Assembly: GCF_016808095.1 (NCBI RefSeq)
Contig: NC_068974.1
Coordinates: forward strand, 9,734,001 to 9,798,000
Direction: 5' to 3'
Length of the DNA: 64,000 bases
Source: Vigna angularis
Taxonomy: Eukaryota; Streptophyta; Magnoliopsida; Fabales; Fabaceae
Position 1 is the stretch's first letter. Each line of letters opens with the position of its first letter. Below are positions 11,572 to 22,199 of this stretch, piece after piece. Under the pieces are notes generated by a model, which saw only the letters and a program-made list of their open reading frames with translations, was not told where the DNA came from and did not search any database. Position numbers and translations under genes: made by a program.

Positions 11572-12751
11572 ATGACAACAAAACCCAATGATGACAACGA
11601 GAAATATGGGAGACCAATAGGATTCAATGGAGCTGATAAGGGAGATGTAAGAGTAAATACAAGCACAAATGTATGATATGCAAAGAAACCATGATGTCGA
11701 GATAATCGCACTACGGGAAGAGCGTGTTATCGTTCGGTTGGAGCAATCTGCTCAACACTCGGTATCTCTAATTTTGACCCCCTCAAAAGACAATAATCTC
11801 AAGGACAAACCAAGAATGGCTGGATAGGGGGTGAGCAGAATCGACCAGGGGGACAATAAGGTTAACCAAAATAGTAAGGAGGGAAGGAAGGTGAACAATG
11901 AGGCAACCAAGGTGCCCATCTCGATCAGAACCGTTCGGGCGGAGGGTTTATTGCCCTTCATCGCAACCATCATGGACGCCCATGTGCTTGAGAAGTCAAC
12001 GCCCCCGACATTTGAGAACTATGATGGATCGACCTACCCAGACGACCACCTTCGGTCCTTTGTGAACGCCATGCATTTTACTCGTCCAATGACCGGATGA
12101 TGTGTAGGGCTTTTTTGCTGTCTCTAAAGGGGAAAGCGCTAGTGTGATACAACACTCTTCCCCCGAATACCGTGAATTGTTTTGCCACCGTCAAGTACCT
12201 CTTCGGTAAGCGGTACACTTCTAGCCGCATCTAGGGCTTAATGCATCTTGCGTTAATTAGTACAAAGTAGGAAAAGAAAGAATCTTCGAAGGCCTTTATG
12301 GAAAGATATAATAAGACAATGCGTTAGGTGAGGGACGTCACCCATGAGTTCATCTTGAACAACATGTCTTCCGCTCTAAAAGTCGAATCGTTTGCAGACA
12401 ACCTATGTGCTAGACCGCCAAAAACCATGGATGAGCTTCAAGAGAGAGCCACTGGTTCATCTGGATCGAGGATATTCGGGCTTTTCGCAATAAAAAATAG
12501 GAAAAAGCGACCGTAGGAGGAGACAAGAGGGAAACCAAAAAGTCGATCGGGGCGACGAGAATGGGGAGGGTCTCGCCCTAAAGACCTTTCCCAGGTGCCC
12601 AAGTTCAATCAATATACCCCTATGAACGCGCCAAGGGCCAAAATTCTGGAGGAGCCCTAAGCGCTGATCTCCTCCCACCAATCAAGAAACCTACCTGTAG
12701 GAATTATGGCGGGAAGAAACACTGTCATTATCATCAAAACTTGGAGCACAC
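11572..12751 (+). pseudogene. gag: Ty3/gypsy gag, 5' part, interrupted by element A
   Basis: Gag forms the nucleocapsid of LTR retrotransposons. The core of the family is visible: a segment with PTFENYDGSTYPDDHLRSFV (about 12001-12065), then the capsid region with YNTLPPNTV (about 12150-12175), FMERYNKTMR (about 12295-12325) and the FADNL/PPKTMDELQERA stretch (about 12390-12445). Several in-frame stops lie between about 12109 and 12325, so it is dead. A cysteine/histidine stretch (CRNYGGKKHCHYHQ) near 12696-12740 is the degenerate nucleocapsid motif. The reading is cut at 12751 by the 5' LTR of element A and resumes at 50692. The lineage is probably Tat. No protease or polymerase follows in either piece. 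Confidence 0.8.
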
Positions 12752-13365
12752 TATTGATAGGGGAGATTTAACCTCTTTATATCTTGGTTTTTGATAATGA
12801 ACAAAAGAATGGTTTAATAGTTTCTTGCACAACAAATGACATAACTAATGTTTTATCTTGATTATGTGTGTGCTTGATATATGAATTGATTAATGTTGAA
12901 TGAATCACGTGTAAAACAAATTAATAATTTTTTTTTTGTTGAAATAATTGATTAAAAATGGTATATAATCTGTTAGATTTAACCTGATCACTTAATAAGC
13001 TTAATAGGGGAAAATTGTTCTTAGTAATCGATTATACAAGGTGTATAACCAATTAAAACAAAAAGCAAGTCATAATTTGTTTCATAAGTGAGAAAATCAG
13101 TTTAAAATGAAAATTTGATTGACAATATGCTTAACTGTTGGAATAAGCAATTACATAAGCTTCTTAATCGATTAAATAAGTGAACATAGTCTAATCCTTT
13201 GCATTTATAGCCTGATTTATTATAACTTTCAAATGAATCAATAACATGCTTAAGTGTTTTGATAATCGATTACATGCTCTGGATAATCTGTTAAAACAAA
13301 AGCAAAACCTTAAAAAATTACATAAATATCCTAATCGATTATAATGCGTCAAGATTTGAAAAATC

Positions 13366-13401
<36 letters not shown>

Positions 13402-13706
13402 CTTGAGACCTGTTTCAAAACGAGAATGAGTTATCATTTTCAAATACTAATATTTTCATTGAGTTTTGCTTACAGGTGTTGTCAAGAAACGTTCTTGGAG
13501 AATTAAAGCTTCATTGGTTGATTACCCATCATGATTCTATCAAGATTTTGTGCTAAAGCTGTTTTAATTTGATCTATACTAAAGGAGTGTGACTTAGAGA
13601 TGAGGTTCTTCATAGACAATCTATGTATTGTGTTCCTATGCGGGTTTGGCAGGGGTTAGAGGTTGTGAGTGCTCTTGTATTGTTAGAGATTGAGGTTGTT
13701 CATCTC
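12752..13706 (+). repeat. Element A 5' LTR, first part
   Basis: Matches the 3' LTR at 48790-50341. It starts TATTGATAGG where the 3' copy has TGTTGATAGG. A TA/TG microsatellite at 13367-13401 is much longer than its counterpart near 50058-50068. TAATCGATTA-type palindromes recur, as in element E. The LTR breaks at CATCTCTT, where element B begins. Confidence 0.88.
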
Positions 13707-14431
13707 TTGGAATTCGCAGGAAGCAACTGCATGACAACAAACTTCAATGGTGCAGTAGAATGAATAAAGATGAGTGGTGTTTTAGTGTGTTTTTAATGGA
13801 ATGAGTGTGTGTGGAGACCTCACAACTCAAAAAGCCTTCCGACTATGGAAGGAAGCTAGAGGAAAGGGTAGAGAAAGTGAAGAGAAAGAGTGACTCAAGA
13901 GCATATAAGGCTGGAATCAAATTTTGCAGCATTTCACTAAAGGGGCCTATATTCTTGCCTAATTTCCCTCCAAAAATAAAAATAAGAAACGAGCTTGGAG
14001 GCCAAACTAGCTAGGTCATGGGAAGTAGGCTTGGTCACATGTACAATGCTGCAAAAACGTGCTTCAGGCAGTTCCGCTGGCACTTGAGCGCCCTTCTCCT
14101 GAAGGCGCTTGGGCGCACGTGAGCTGGGAGGTCCAAGTGCTACATTTGGTGCATCTGCGCTGGCCACCCCCTGTCTGATGGCGCTTGAGCGGCCTTGGTG
14201 CTGATTCCTTGAAGAATGCTTTTCCCAAATCTGATTGGTTGGCCATGGTTCTTGCCTTTATGACATCCTACAAAAAAAAAATACCATATAGTATTAAAAG
14301 GGGAATCCTTCTAAGGCATAGAGAAAGAAAATCAAGAAAGAGCCTTTAAAAGTTCTTCTTCAACTTCCCTTTCCTAGCCTTAGCATGAGTTAGTACTCCT
14401 TTGAATGGCTTGCCTAATTAGGTTTCCATCA
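13707..14431 (-). repeat. Element B 3' LTR (outer end truncated)
   Basis: Near-identical in layout to 30420-31198 and ends with GGTTTCCATCA. It contains a GC-rich module at about 14080-14200 with repeated GAGCGCC/GGCGCTTG words. About 20 bp present at the start of the other LTR are missing here. Confidence 0.85.
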
Positions 14432-14444
14432 CACCCTCCCACTT
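14432..14444 (-). other. Element B polypurine tract
   Basis: On the minus strand this reads AAGTGGGAGGGTG directly before the LTR start TGATGGAAACC; it is the expected plus-strand primer of reverse transcription. Confidence 0.75.
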
Positions 14445-14689
14445 GAAGAACGATTTGTCCTCAAATTTGAAAGGTAAAGAAGCACAACTTTGGTTTAATA
14501 CTTCCCTCCTGGATCAAAGATATATCTACAACAAATAGGAAAGATGAATATTAAAAAGATGTATCCAAAGAAAAGAATATAGAGTAAAGGCCTTTTATCT
14601 TTGAAAAAGATTTTCTTAGAAGTATCCTTCGCCTTTATTTTATTTTTTCTTTAATTTTTGTTTTGAACATTCCCCTTCATTATATGATG

Positions 14690-15578
14690 GCTCCAGGTCG
14701 AGGCAGATCGGCAAGGAACCATGAAACTTGAAGCAGATCGGGCTGAGGATCCGAGAAGCAGCGGAAGAAACAAATCTACTAAAAAATCCTAGGTTTCGAT
14801 GGTTTGATCGGTGTATATTTTAGGGTTAGAGGTAGGAAGAGATCTAATCGGTGGAAGCGAAGGAAAACGGAGAAAACGACCGTTGGTTCGAGAGGAAACA
14901 GTGGGGATCAATGAGTACCTGGTGAGGGAAGAAGCAGTGGCTGTGGATGAAGCTCTTCGAAGGTAAACCCTAAGAAGAGCGATGCAGATTCGAGAGAGAT
15001 GATGATCTGGAGCGAAGAACGTGGTTCGGGGATGTGAATCACAATGGTGAAGACTCTTCGGTGGTGGTGAATCAGCAAGGAGAAACGAAGCTTATGGTGT
15101 GGTTCGCTGATGAAGAAACTCTCTCGAGAGAGTTCGTGGACGAGGATGGAAAAACGTGGAAATGAAGATGTGGATAGGAATGACGCAGGCGAGGACGTGG
15201 TTAATGTGCTGGAGGCCGTGGCTGACGCAGGCCACGAGGCACGGAGCAATTGGAGGAAAAAATGGGTTGTGGAGAAGTGAAATCTGATGGGAAATGAAAG
15301 AGAATGGTAAGGTGGTAAATGGAAGGTGGCTGGGGAGAATCCTTGGATTCTATGGCCTTGACTATCAAGGGTGAATTGGTTCTGGAGTCATCTCTACAGA
15401 AATGCAATTCAATATTCTCAAAAGTGTCTTACAAGAGGTGGTAGCATGTTCATGTATAGGACTAAGAGTCTCTCCTATCTACCACATACCTAACACCTTT
15501 TACACATGTTTTAATAAAAATAAAAAAAATACTACAGTAAGATAATTGGGCTTGGGCCTCGTCTATCATTATATGATG
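14690..15578. mobile_element. 889-bp insertion of unknown type in element B
   Basis: A 13-bp direct repeat TCATTATATGATG lies at 14677-14689 and again at the right end, 15566-15578. The DNA between is unlike the retroelement around it: more G+C, with GATCGG and GGAAGCGAAGG words and two minus-strand open frames (14908-15249, 15201-15407) rich in S, P and H that I do not recognise. I found no terminal inverted repeat, LTR ends or poly-A tail. A transposon with a long target duplication or a repair-mediated insertion are both possible. Confidence 0.4.
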
Positions 15579-16024
15579 AAACAAAGTGATGTTTTCTTAG
15601 AAGTACCTTTGGATGAAGAATTTAAAAGCATGCATAGCTTCTTCTCCTTTCTCTTTTCTCCGTTAGAAGGTTGTTTATCCAACCTTTCTTCTTCTTTTCT
15701 TTCTTTTTCAATTTTCATTTTTATTTTTATTTCATCCTCTTTCACTTGTTGAGGTGTAAGAGGAATCAAAGTTATTTTACTTCCTTTTTGGAGAAAAGTT
15801 ATTTTATTGGTGAAACCATCATGAGTGGAGTTATGGTCATATTGCCATGACCTACCTAGTAGAACATGACCAGCATCCATTGGCACAACATCACATAAAA
15901 CTATTTCTTCATAGTTTCCAATGGAGATAGGTATGTTTTCTTGTGTTTTGACTACTATTTCTTCATCCTCTTTAATCCACTGAAGCTTGTAAGACTTGGG
16001 ATAAGGAATAGTAGTTAAGACCAA
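15569..16024 (-). pseudogene. Element B protease, C-terminal half
   Basis: The 151-codon frame matches the second half of plant Ty3/gypsy aspartic protease: IPYPKSYKLQWI near the start, then the segment with EEIVLCDVVPMDAGHVLLGR and WQYDHNSTHDGFTN, which carries the conserved LLGRxWQ flap region. It then runs into a lysine/glutamate-rich linker that would lead to RT, but no RT follows; the 889-bp insertion and the LTR come next. The N-terminal half with the catalytic Asp lies at 27108-27317, on the far side of element C. The break falls exactly at C's target duplication, so the two halves were continuous before C arrived. Confidence 0.85.
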
Positions 16025-17386
16025 TGATAACGGTTGAAAATACCGTTATTTGTGATATAATTTTGATATTAAACGCATTCTTTTTTACTTAGAAGCTTGC
16101 TTGAACTCATGTTTTTGCTTTAGTTTTGGGAATAAGTGAGTAGATGTCATACTTTATGATTTTATCACTAAATTCCCTTTATTTTGTAGCTAATAATGTG
16201 CTTGGAGGAATCTTCAATAATATATAGAGTTGTATAGAGTTGAATCAGCAAAAAAAAACAAGAAAAACAGTAAAAAAAAGTGAGTTTTGGAATGCTACCG
16301 CCAGGGCTGAGCGCCCCTAAGCGCCCTTGAGCGCCAGTTTTCTTCTCGCACCACGCCTGGGCGCCCTTCCAGGGGCATTGATCGCTAGTTTTGACCCGTA
16401 CTACGCCTGGGCGCCCCATTTAGGGCGCTGAGCGCTAGTTTCGTGGGCTTAGACCCATTTTTTGTTATTTTTATGTTCTATTTAAGGACTTGGACGTCCT
16501 AGGGATTGTATCTTTTGATGGCTTAAGCACAGAAACACACTTTTCACCCCTTGGGGGTAGATTTTGGGGATGTGACAACTCTCTTTTTCCTTAAGGGTAG
16601 ATTTGGGGATGTGACAACTCTTCTATTCTCTTTTTAGGGTTTTCTATCTCTTTCATTCTTTCATTGTTCATCTAGTTTCTCCATGATGATGGGGAACTAA
16701 ACCTTATTTGTTGTTGAGGAATGATGTAACCTTTGTAAACTCTCATGTATTGAATTGATTCTTGATTATATATGCTTCTTTCATTAATTGTTAGGGTAAT
16801 TCTTCTTCGCGTATTGCTTGCTTTGTTTAACTCATTCATTAGCATGATGTATGATTTGCATGAGTACCGGAAGGTATCTTACAATTCATGTTTTGGAGAA
16901 TTATTCCCAGAAGCAGTATTACTCAAGAATGGGGGTATGAGTTCTGGTTGTCTTAGGCTTTTGATCTTCATAGTGACATTCATTAGGAATGCTAGGAATC
17001 ATAGGAAATAATAATTAAGGATAAGCTTTCTTCGTCGAGGAATCGGGTTTTAAGTATTTTAGATAGTGACATTCACATTAATGAAGAAGTAGAATTCGTA
17101 TATACATGATAGTAAACTTGGTGAAATCTAAACTCCAACAACATATTCATCTCATATTATCAACTTCATCCATCCATTCTAGTGTTTAGCCTCAATTGAT
17201 CAAATTGCATTCATGTTTATTTTTATTGCATTTGCATTCAAAATCCCAAAAATTGTTCTTCTTAAGTCTTAACTAGTTCAGTAATCACATAATTGTTTAG
17301 TGTCGTGAGTCCTTTGGGATACGATACTTGGTCTTACTATTTTATATTACTTGATACGATTCGGTACACTTGCCGGAGTCTTTACA
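16025..17386 (+). repeat. Element C 5' LTR
   Basis: 1362 bp, starting TGATAACGGTTGAAAATACC, itself an inverted repeat (AACGGT...ACCGTT). A GC-rich module with GAGCGCC and GGGCGCCC words lies at about 16305-16440. The 3' LTR lacks about 60 bp of that module. The open frame at 16772-17011 has a near-copy in the 3' LTR at 26535-26747 and is not evidence of a gene. Confidence 0.9.
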
Positions 17387-17392
17387 AGTTTT

Positions 17393-17410
17393 TGGCACCG
17401 TTGCCGGGGA
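17393..17410 (+). other. Element C primer binding site
   Basis: TGGCACCGTTGCCGGGGA, six bases after the LTR; this is the phrase found at the same place in Athila-type elements, and elements D and H have variants of it. Confidence 0.75.
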
Positions 17411-17463
17411 CTCGTGGTTTAAACTATTATATTTGTGTGATTCTTAACCGATTAGACTTTATC

Positions 17464-17619
17464 TTTAATTTTTATCTTTTTATCTTTTTATCATTTTATC
17501 TTTTTTTTTCTTTTTTTTTCTTTTTATCTTTTTATCTTTTTATCTCTTTTCCTTTTATCTTTTTATCTTTTTATCTTTTTATCTTTTTATCTTTTTATCT
17601 TTTTTATCTTTTAGTCCTA
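17464..17619 (+). repeat. TTTTTATC minisatellite in the leader of C
   Basis: About 155 bp of near-perfect 8-bp repeats, all pyrimidine apart from one A per unit. The leaders of D and H are T-rich at the same place but do not show the expansion. The open frame at 17293-17682 is a translation of this tract. Confidence 0.9.
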
Positions 17620-17829
17620 ATTGGGTGCTCTAGTGCAGTGTTCTTTAGTGTCTGCAGGATAAAATTCGAAAATATGTACTAGGAGCACAAGATCATCAAG
17701 AGAAGAAGGTTGAAGAAGGTCGCAGGGTGCCTAGCTGCGCCTTTAAGGGCCCTCAACGCAGGATGTCACGCATCACCGCCTGGGAGCCCTATTGAGGACG
17801 CTGAGCGCCAGCCTTCAAGTGCCATGTTC

Positions 17830-17999
17830 ACCAAGACTCTATGCATGATGTGGTTAAAGATATCAATGAGAATGGAGTTATTGAGATTGAGGCTCCGTAT
17901 TCAAGGAGGGTAAAGATGGTGAACAGGAAGATGCTGCAAATAAGTTGGTGTGATGAAGGCAAAAAGGAAAACCAACATCAAAGATGTGGATTGTGCTTA
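17830..17999 (+). pseudogene. Element C remnant of the integrase C-terminal end
   Basis: A short stretch reads GVIEIEAPYSRRVKMV followed by ISWCDEGKK. The same stretch occurs in element D near 39536-39625 and resembles the GPY/F-type C-terminal end of integrase in element H (GAIEIFDPS ... VVNGQRLKPY). It is all that is left of pol in C, lying between a deletion joint near 17700 and the conserved stem-loop motif at 18005. The family assignment rests on a by-eye match over about 30 residues. Confidence 0.5.
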
Positions 18000-18004
18000 A
18001 TGGT

Positions 18005-18051
18005 GTCAGGCTCGTGACGTTAAATAAGCGCTTATTGGGAGGCAACCCAAT
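18005..18051 (+). promoter_or_regulatory. Conserved post-pol stem-loop motif, element C copy
   Basis: GTCAGGCTCGTGACGTTAAA is followed by AGCGCTT and then a stem-loop ATTGGG-AGGCAA-CCCAAT (18034-18051). Copies lie at 39661-39710, 39932-39980 and 63418-63464. The stem covaries: ATTGGG/CCCAAT here, ACTGGG/CCCAGT in H. The function is unknown. Confidence 0.7.
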
Positions 18052-18097
18052 TTCTGACTTTTTCTTTTGGATTTGATTTTGTTTTGCAGTCATGACA

Positions 18098-18312
18098 GCA
18101 TCTACTGATGGATGCTATGTGATTAAGCGTCTACTGATGGATGCCGATGAAAATGAGAAAGATCAGCATTTACTGATGGATGCTGATCAGAAAGACTAGA
18201 CATCTACTGATCGATGTTACTGAGAGCATCTACTGATGGATGCTGATCAGAAGGATTCGCATCTACTGATGGATGCTGGAAGATTCAGATGAAAGCATCT
18301 ACTGATGGATGT
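18098..18312 (+). repeat. Array of seven short stem-loops, element C
   Basis: Seven units of the form GCATC-TACTGATG-GATGC lie at 18098, 18127, 18161, 18200, 18226, 18259 and 18295. Changes in one arm are matched in the other: ACATC pairs with GATGT at 18200, G-T wobbles occur at 18127 and 18295, and the unit at 18161 has a 10-bp stem (GATCAGCATT with GATGCTGATC, ending in a wobble). The loop TACTGATG is almost invariant. Related units are in element D at 39810-39918. Confidence 0.8.
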
Positions 18313-19350
18313 TGTTGGATTAGGATTTTACATTTTTTCTTTATTTTTATTCTTATTAGAATTGTGTTCATTTTGTTGCTTATGTACTTGGTTTAATGAA
18401 TTGTGTTGCAATGGTTTGGTATGATGTGATAAACTATTGTTTGTGATCAGTAATATTCTTGTGTTTGCTCTATTGTTCCATTATGCATGTTGAGTTAATG
18501 ATTGGTGAGGCTTTTAAGCATAGACAGGTGGTTGCTCATGATTTTAGAAACTGATGCATGATTTCAATTGTGATTAATGAGCTAGGCAGGATGTTTATCA
18601 AATTGTGGAACTTGATTTAACCTGTGAGAGGTTGGACTCTAGAGTCTTTGATTGATTGAATGCTATTGCTTTGGAAGCATGATTGATTTTGCCGAATTTT
18701 CTATGATTGAACCACTTGCTTGCTTGTTACATATGATCAAGGCCATGTTTTCTTCTCTCTTAGAGCCAATGCCAATAGGTGAACCCAACAAAGAACAATG
18801 TTTCTCTTTACCCTTTGAACCTTGAGCTTAAAGTTGAAAGTGGAAAAACCCTTTTTGAAATCCTTACCTTAACTTAAGTGGAGTATGTTTTTGTGGTAAT
18901 GGAGAATGGTTCAAGTTTGGGGTGGTGAGCAACCGAAAAGAACTTTGTGAAATTCATTAAAGAGCATTGGGCAAAAGAAAAAGAAAAGAGAAGAAAAGAA
19001 AGAAAAGAAAAGGTTAAGCTCAATGCAAGTAAAGTTGGGAATAAGTTCAAGATTGATTTCTCACATAAAAGAAGAAAGAGAGTTGATTGTTAATGTGAAT
19101 AAATGAATTGTGCACTCTCTTAACTCAAGAATTTTGTTGTCTTGAAAAACCAATTTTATTCTTAGTCTGGCCTCAATACAAGCCTTAAAAAGTCCTTGTG
19201 ATGATAACTTGCTTTCAAGTGTGTTTCATATGTGGTTAAATGAAAGACAAAGTTGATTCATGTGACATTGTGATGGTAGAGTGTAACAGTGTCACCTCAC
19301 TATACACCTTTGAGTCTGAGTGAAACACTTTTGACTGCTTGAGTTAAACA
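18313..19350 (+). other. Element C 3' non-coding region, left part
   Basis: Non-coding; homologous stretches occur in D (about 42360-44290) and H (about 63500-64000), for example the phrase around AGGCAGGATG at 18585. It is interrupted by element E and resumes at 25524. Confidence 0.7.
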
Positions 19351-19355
19351 CTTTT

Positions 19356-20317
19356 TGTTGGAACAATCGGTACCGTTATAGAGTCACGCAGCGGAATTAA
19401 AAACTTGAAAGAGAGTGGAAAGCGTGTTCGGTCACCTTTTTAAGATAAATTTGTAAAAATAATTTTCTTTCAGAAAATTTATCGAACAGTTGATATGCGT
19501 AAAAAATAAAGAGTGTAGGGAATAGAAAATCACACGAGTAATTTTTATACTGGTTCGATTCAACACAATCTACGTCCAGTCGTTAATCACTATAAAAAGT
19601 GATTAACAATTCCACTAAAAAGATGTTTCACAGATTACAACAAATTGTTAATAAAGCAGATAAATAAACCTTCCTTCGACGAACGAACCGGAAGAAGAAC
19701 ACTATGCCAACTCGAAGAGAACCGCTCCGACTATCGACAAACGAAACGCGAGCTTCTCCTATTCACGAGAACAGGCAGAGCACCTTGCTAACTCGAAGAG
19801 AGCTTGCTCCGACAATCGACACACGAAACGCGAACCTCTCCTGTTCACGAGACCAAGCAAGGGAACTTGAACTATAGCTTCTGAGAACTTCCTCTGACAA
19901 ACAGTATTCTGCAAGAGCTTCTGTTCAACAACGTTACTTTCTAATTTCTCCAAAACAAAATATATAGCCAAGTACACTGAGTGCCAAAGGTCAGCTCCCA
20001 ACTGTCATGAATAATCGATTATTGTAAGTGATAATCGATTATTCAAGTCCGTTATAGGTTTTCAAAAATGTGATAATCGATTATATGAAGTGATAATCGA
20101 TTATTCAAGTATGACTTGTGATAATCGATTATTGCTTAATCATAATCGATTATTGTAGTTAAAAATGCAAGTTTACAAGGTTTACAAGAATTTCCTACTA
20201 CATTTTATTTCTACAAATTGCTTTTAACTAATTCTAATATCTTCTTCAACTAAAACTTCTTGTAGCATCATCAAAACAAATTTCTTCAAGATTTACCAAT
20301 ACTCCTTATTGGTAACA
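19356..20317 (-). repeat. Element E 3' LTR
   Basis: 962 bp. On the minus strand it starts TGTTACCAATAAGG and ends TTGTTCCAACA. Six perfect copies of the palindrome ATAATCGATTAT lie at 20011-20153, in the U3 part about 165-307 bases after the LTR start. Confidence 0.93.
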
Positions 20318-20331
20318 ATCTCCCCCTTTTT
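20318..20331 (-). other. Element E polypurine tract
   Basis: On the minus strand AAAAAGGGGGAGAT directly precedes the LTR start. Confidence 0.85.
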
Positions 20332-20638
20332 GATGATGATCAAAAATTCAATTTTAAAAGCAAGTTTGGCTTACCTGCAAAACATACAAGCTAACAAAAA
20401 ACAACAAGGTTAGCAATACCTGTAATAATTTATACTTCTCCCCTTGTATTATTCTTCTCCCCCTTTTTGATCAGAAGCAAAAAGATCGGATATGAAAGGC
20501 TCCCCCTAAAAATGATCTCCCCCTCAATTAATCAAAGGATGCATATAATCAAGAGATCATTTTATTTATGAAAATAAATATTACATTATAGATGAAATGA
20601 CAAGTAAACAACAAAACAGTCTAACATAGAACCTATAT

Positions 20639-21817
20639 CTAAAACTCAGGACTAGGAGATCTCTCGGGAGGTTGAATGTTGAGATGATTCTCGATGTTAG
20701 ATAGGCGAACATCAAGATCAAGAAATTGATCAACCATGTACTCATCAACAGATCGTTGCCACTCATAAATCTCCTCAAAGTGAGTCTTTTGTGCAAGACT
20801 CATATCCTCCAATTGTTTAGATAACCTTGCAAAATGTTCTTCCATAGAAGTTGAGGAAGAGGAGGGTATGTTGGATGGTCCAGCATCAGACGGAGCAGCA
20901 GCACTTACTGGGTCAGCCATATGAGTGTCCATGTCATCATCTTCATCTACATCAGGATGATCATCATCTTTGTGAATAAGGACTCTTCCTCTAGTAATGA
21001 ATCCCATTTGACGAAAAGTTGTATCTCCAATTTCTGATCCCACAGTTACAATATTTTGAACTAGTTCTCCTTCAACAGGTACACCTTTGAATTCTAAAAT
21101 CCTAGAGATAAGAAGAGCATAGGGAAGTTGATATGAATGGGATTTCTTGGCTTTTACCATTGTGTCAGCAATGAGAGCAGGCCAGTCGATGTGTATGTGA
21201 TTTAGAATCCCATACAATAGAAGTAAATCCTGCTCAGAGCATTGAGCATGGTTGATTGCTCTAGGACATAAAATCCAGACAAGCAAGTAGTGGATCATCC
21301 TTTCTTCAACTTTAAAACCTCCAACCAGTAATTGCCTTCTATTTGTTTGTCGTTCAGGATGACGTAGGAAGGATTGAAAAGTCATCATCCTGTTGAAATC
21401 TTCAAGTCCTAAGTGGACTTTGACAGCATCATCCCAGATGGGAAGTTGAGCAACATTGGTCCATATGTCATCATCTAAAATGATGCGTACTCCCTTGACC
21501 TTAGTAGATATTATCCCATCTCGATAGCGCAAGTTGAAGTAGAAGACTCTTATCAGATCAGGATAAATGCAGCCTTTTTGTTCTAACAGATGCGTTAACC
21601 CCTGCTCAGCAAAAGTGTTTGGAAATTGAAAGCCATAGAAGCGGAAAAAGTCAAGACGAATAAACTTTACCGCCATGATCTTCCTTTCTTGCCAAGAATT
21701 AACAAAGTCTGCGTGTTTCCCTTGATCTGAAATCCATCCATCTATGTTTGCAAGACGTGGTTGAGAAGAAGAGGAGGCTCCAACTGTTCTGCGACGGTGC
21801 CTTCTTGAGTCAGCCAT
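20639..21817 (-). CDS. Third ORF of element E, plant-transposon-protein-like
   Basis: An intact frame of 392 codons from the ATG at 21817; it is open further upstream to about 21910, but that extension has no ATG of its own. The N-terminus is basic (SRRHRRRTVG). A folded-looking core follows, with FYFNLRYRDG near residue 120 and LLLLYGILNHIHIDWPALIA about 100 residues later, then an acidic patch (DDDHPDVDEDDDMD), a Ser/Pro/Ala-rich linker and a helical, coiled-coil-like C-terminal part containing SMEEHFARLSKQLEDMS. It resembles the 'putative plant transposon protein' domain found as an extra ORF in plant retroelements (family recalled, not searched). It lies after the missing pol, where sireviruses carry an env-like ORF, but I see no signal peptide or membrane segment. 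Its role is unknown. The third ORF of element D looks homologous. Confidence 0.75.
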   Translation of the reverse strand: MADSRRHRRRTVGASSSSQPRLANIDGWISDQGKHADFVNSWQERKIMAVKFIRLDFFRFYGFQFPNTFAEQGLTHLLEQKGCIYPDLIRVFYFNLRYRDGIISTKVKGVRIILDDDIWTNVAQLPIWDDAVKVHLGLEDFNRMMTFQSFLRHPERQTNRRQLLVGGFKVEERMIHYLLVWILCPRAINHAQCSEQDLLLLYGILNHIHIDWPALIADTMVKAKKSHSYQLPYALLISRILEFKGVPVEGELVQNIVTVGSEIGDTTFRQMGFITRGRVLIHKDDDHPDVDEDDDMDTHMADPVSAAAPSDAGPSNIPSSSSTSMEEHFARLSKQLEDMSLAQKTHFEEIYEWQRSVDEYMVDQFLDLDVRLSNIENHLNIQPPERSPSPEF

Positions 21818-21921
21818 GGAGGAAGAATGGGAAAATGAGATTTTGAGAAGGTAAGGAGAAATGAAGAAGATTTGAGCTCTAGATTTGATTTCAGCAGTAT
21901 TTAGGTGCAAAGGAGTGTCTA

Positions 21922-22199
21922 ATAATCGATTATGGGGGGCTATTTATAAGAAAAATGGACAAACTATCCGTTTATGGTCGTTTATAGCCGTTATGGGATG
22001 CTCCAACGGCTCTATTTTTGAAACTGTCAGCGTGATAATCGATTATGGCTCGTGATAATCGATTATCAGTTCAATAATTACTTCCCAGAATTGCATGATA
22101 ATCGATTATGCATAATGATAATCGATTATCTGCTCAAGATTTTCCAGAATTGAATTTGATGCATGAATAATCGATTATGACTTGGTGATAATCGATTAT
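21922..22199 (-). promoter_or_regulatory. ATAATCGATTAT palindrome array upstream of the third ORF
   Basis: Seven perfect copies of the 12-bp palindrome lie within 278 bp, ending about 100 bp upstream of the third-ORF ATG on the minus strand. The same palindrome occurs six times in each LTR of E. Use as a protein-binding site or internal promoter is inferred. Confidence 0.7.

Noticed and set aside
17293..17682. 129-codon hydrophobic membrane-like protein
   Set aside because: F/L/I/Y-rich composition comes from the TTTTTATC minisatellite in the leader of element C.
18098..18312. CRISPR or simple tandem repeat reading of the hairpin units
   Set aside because: Unit spacing is irregular and the arms covary, so neither explanation suffices; treated as stem-loops instead.
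20581..20796. 71-codon minus-strand frame at the end of the third ORF of E
   Set aside because: It overlaps the well-supported third ORF in another frame and shows no family signature.
20011..22199. CRISPR-like array of palindromic repeats
   Set aside because: Repeats of 12 bp with irregular spacing in a plant retrotransposon; no cas genes and no uniform spacers.
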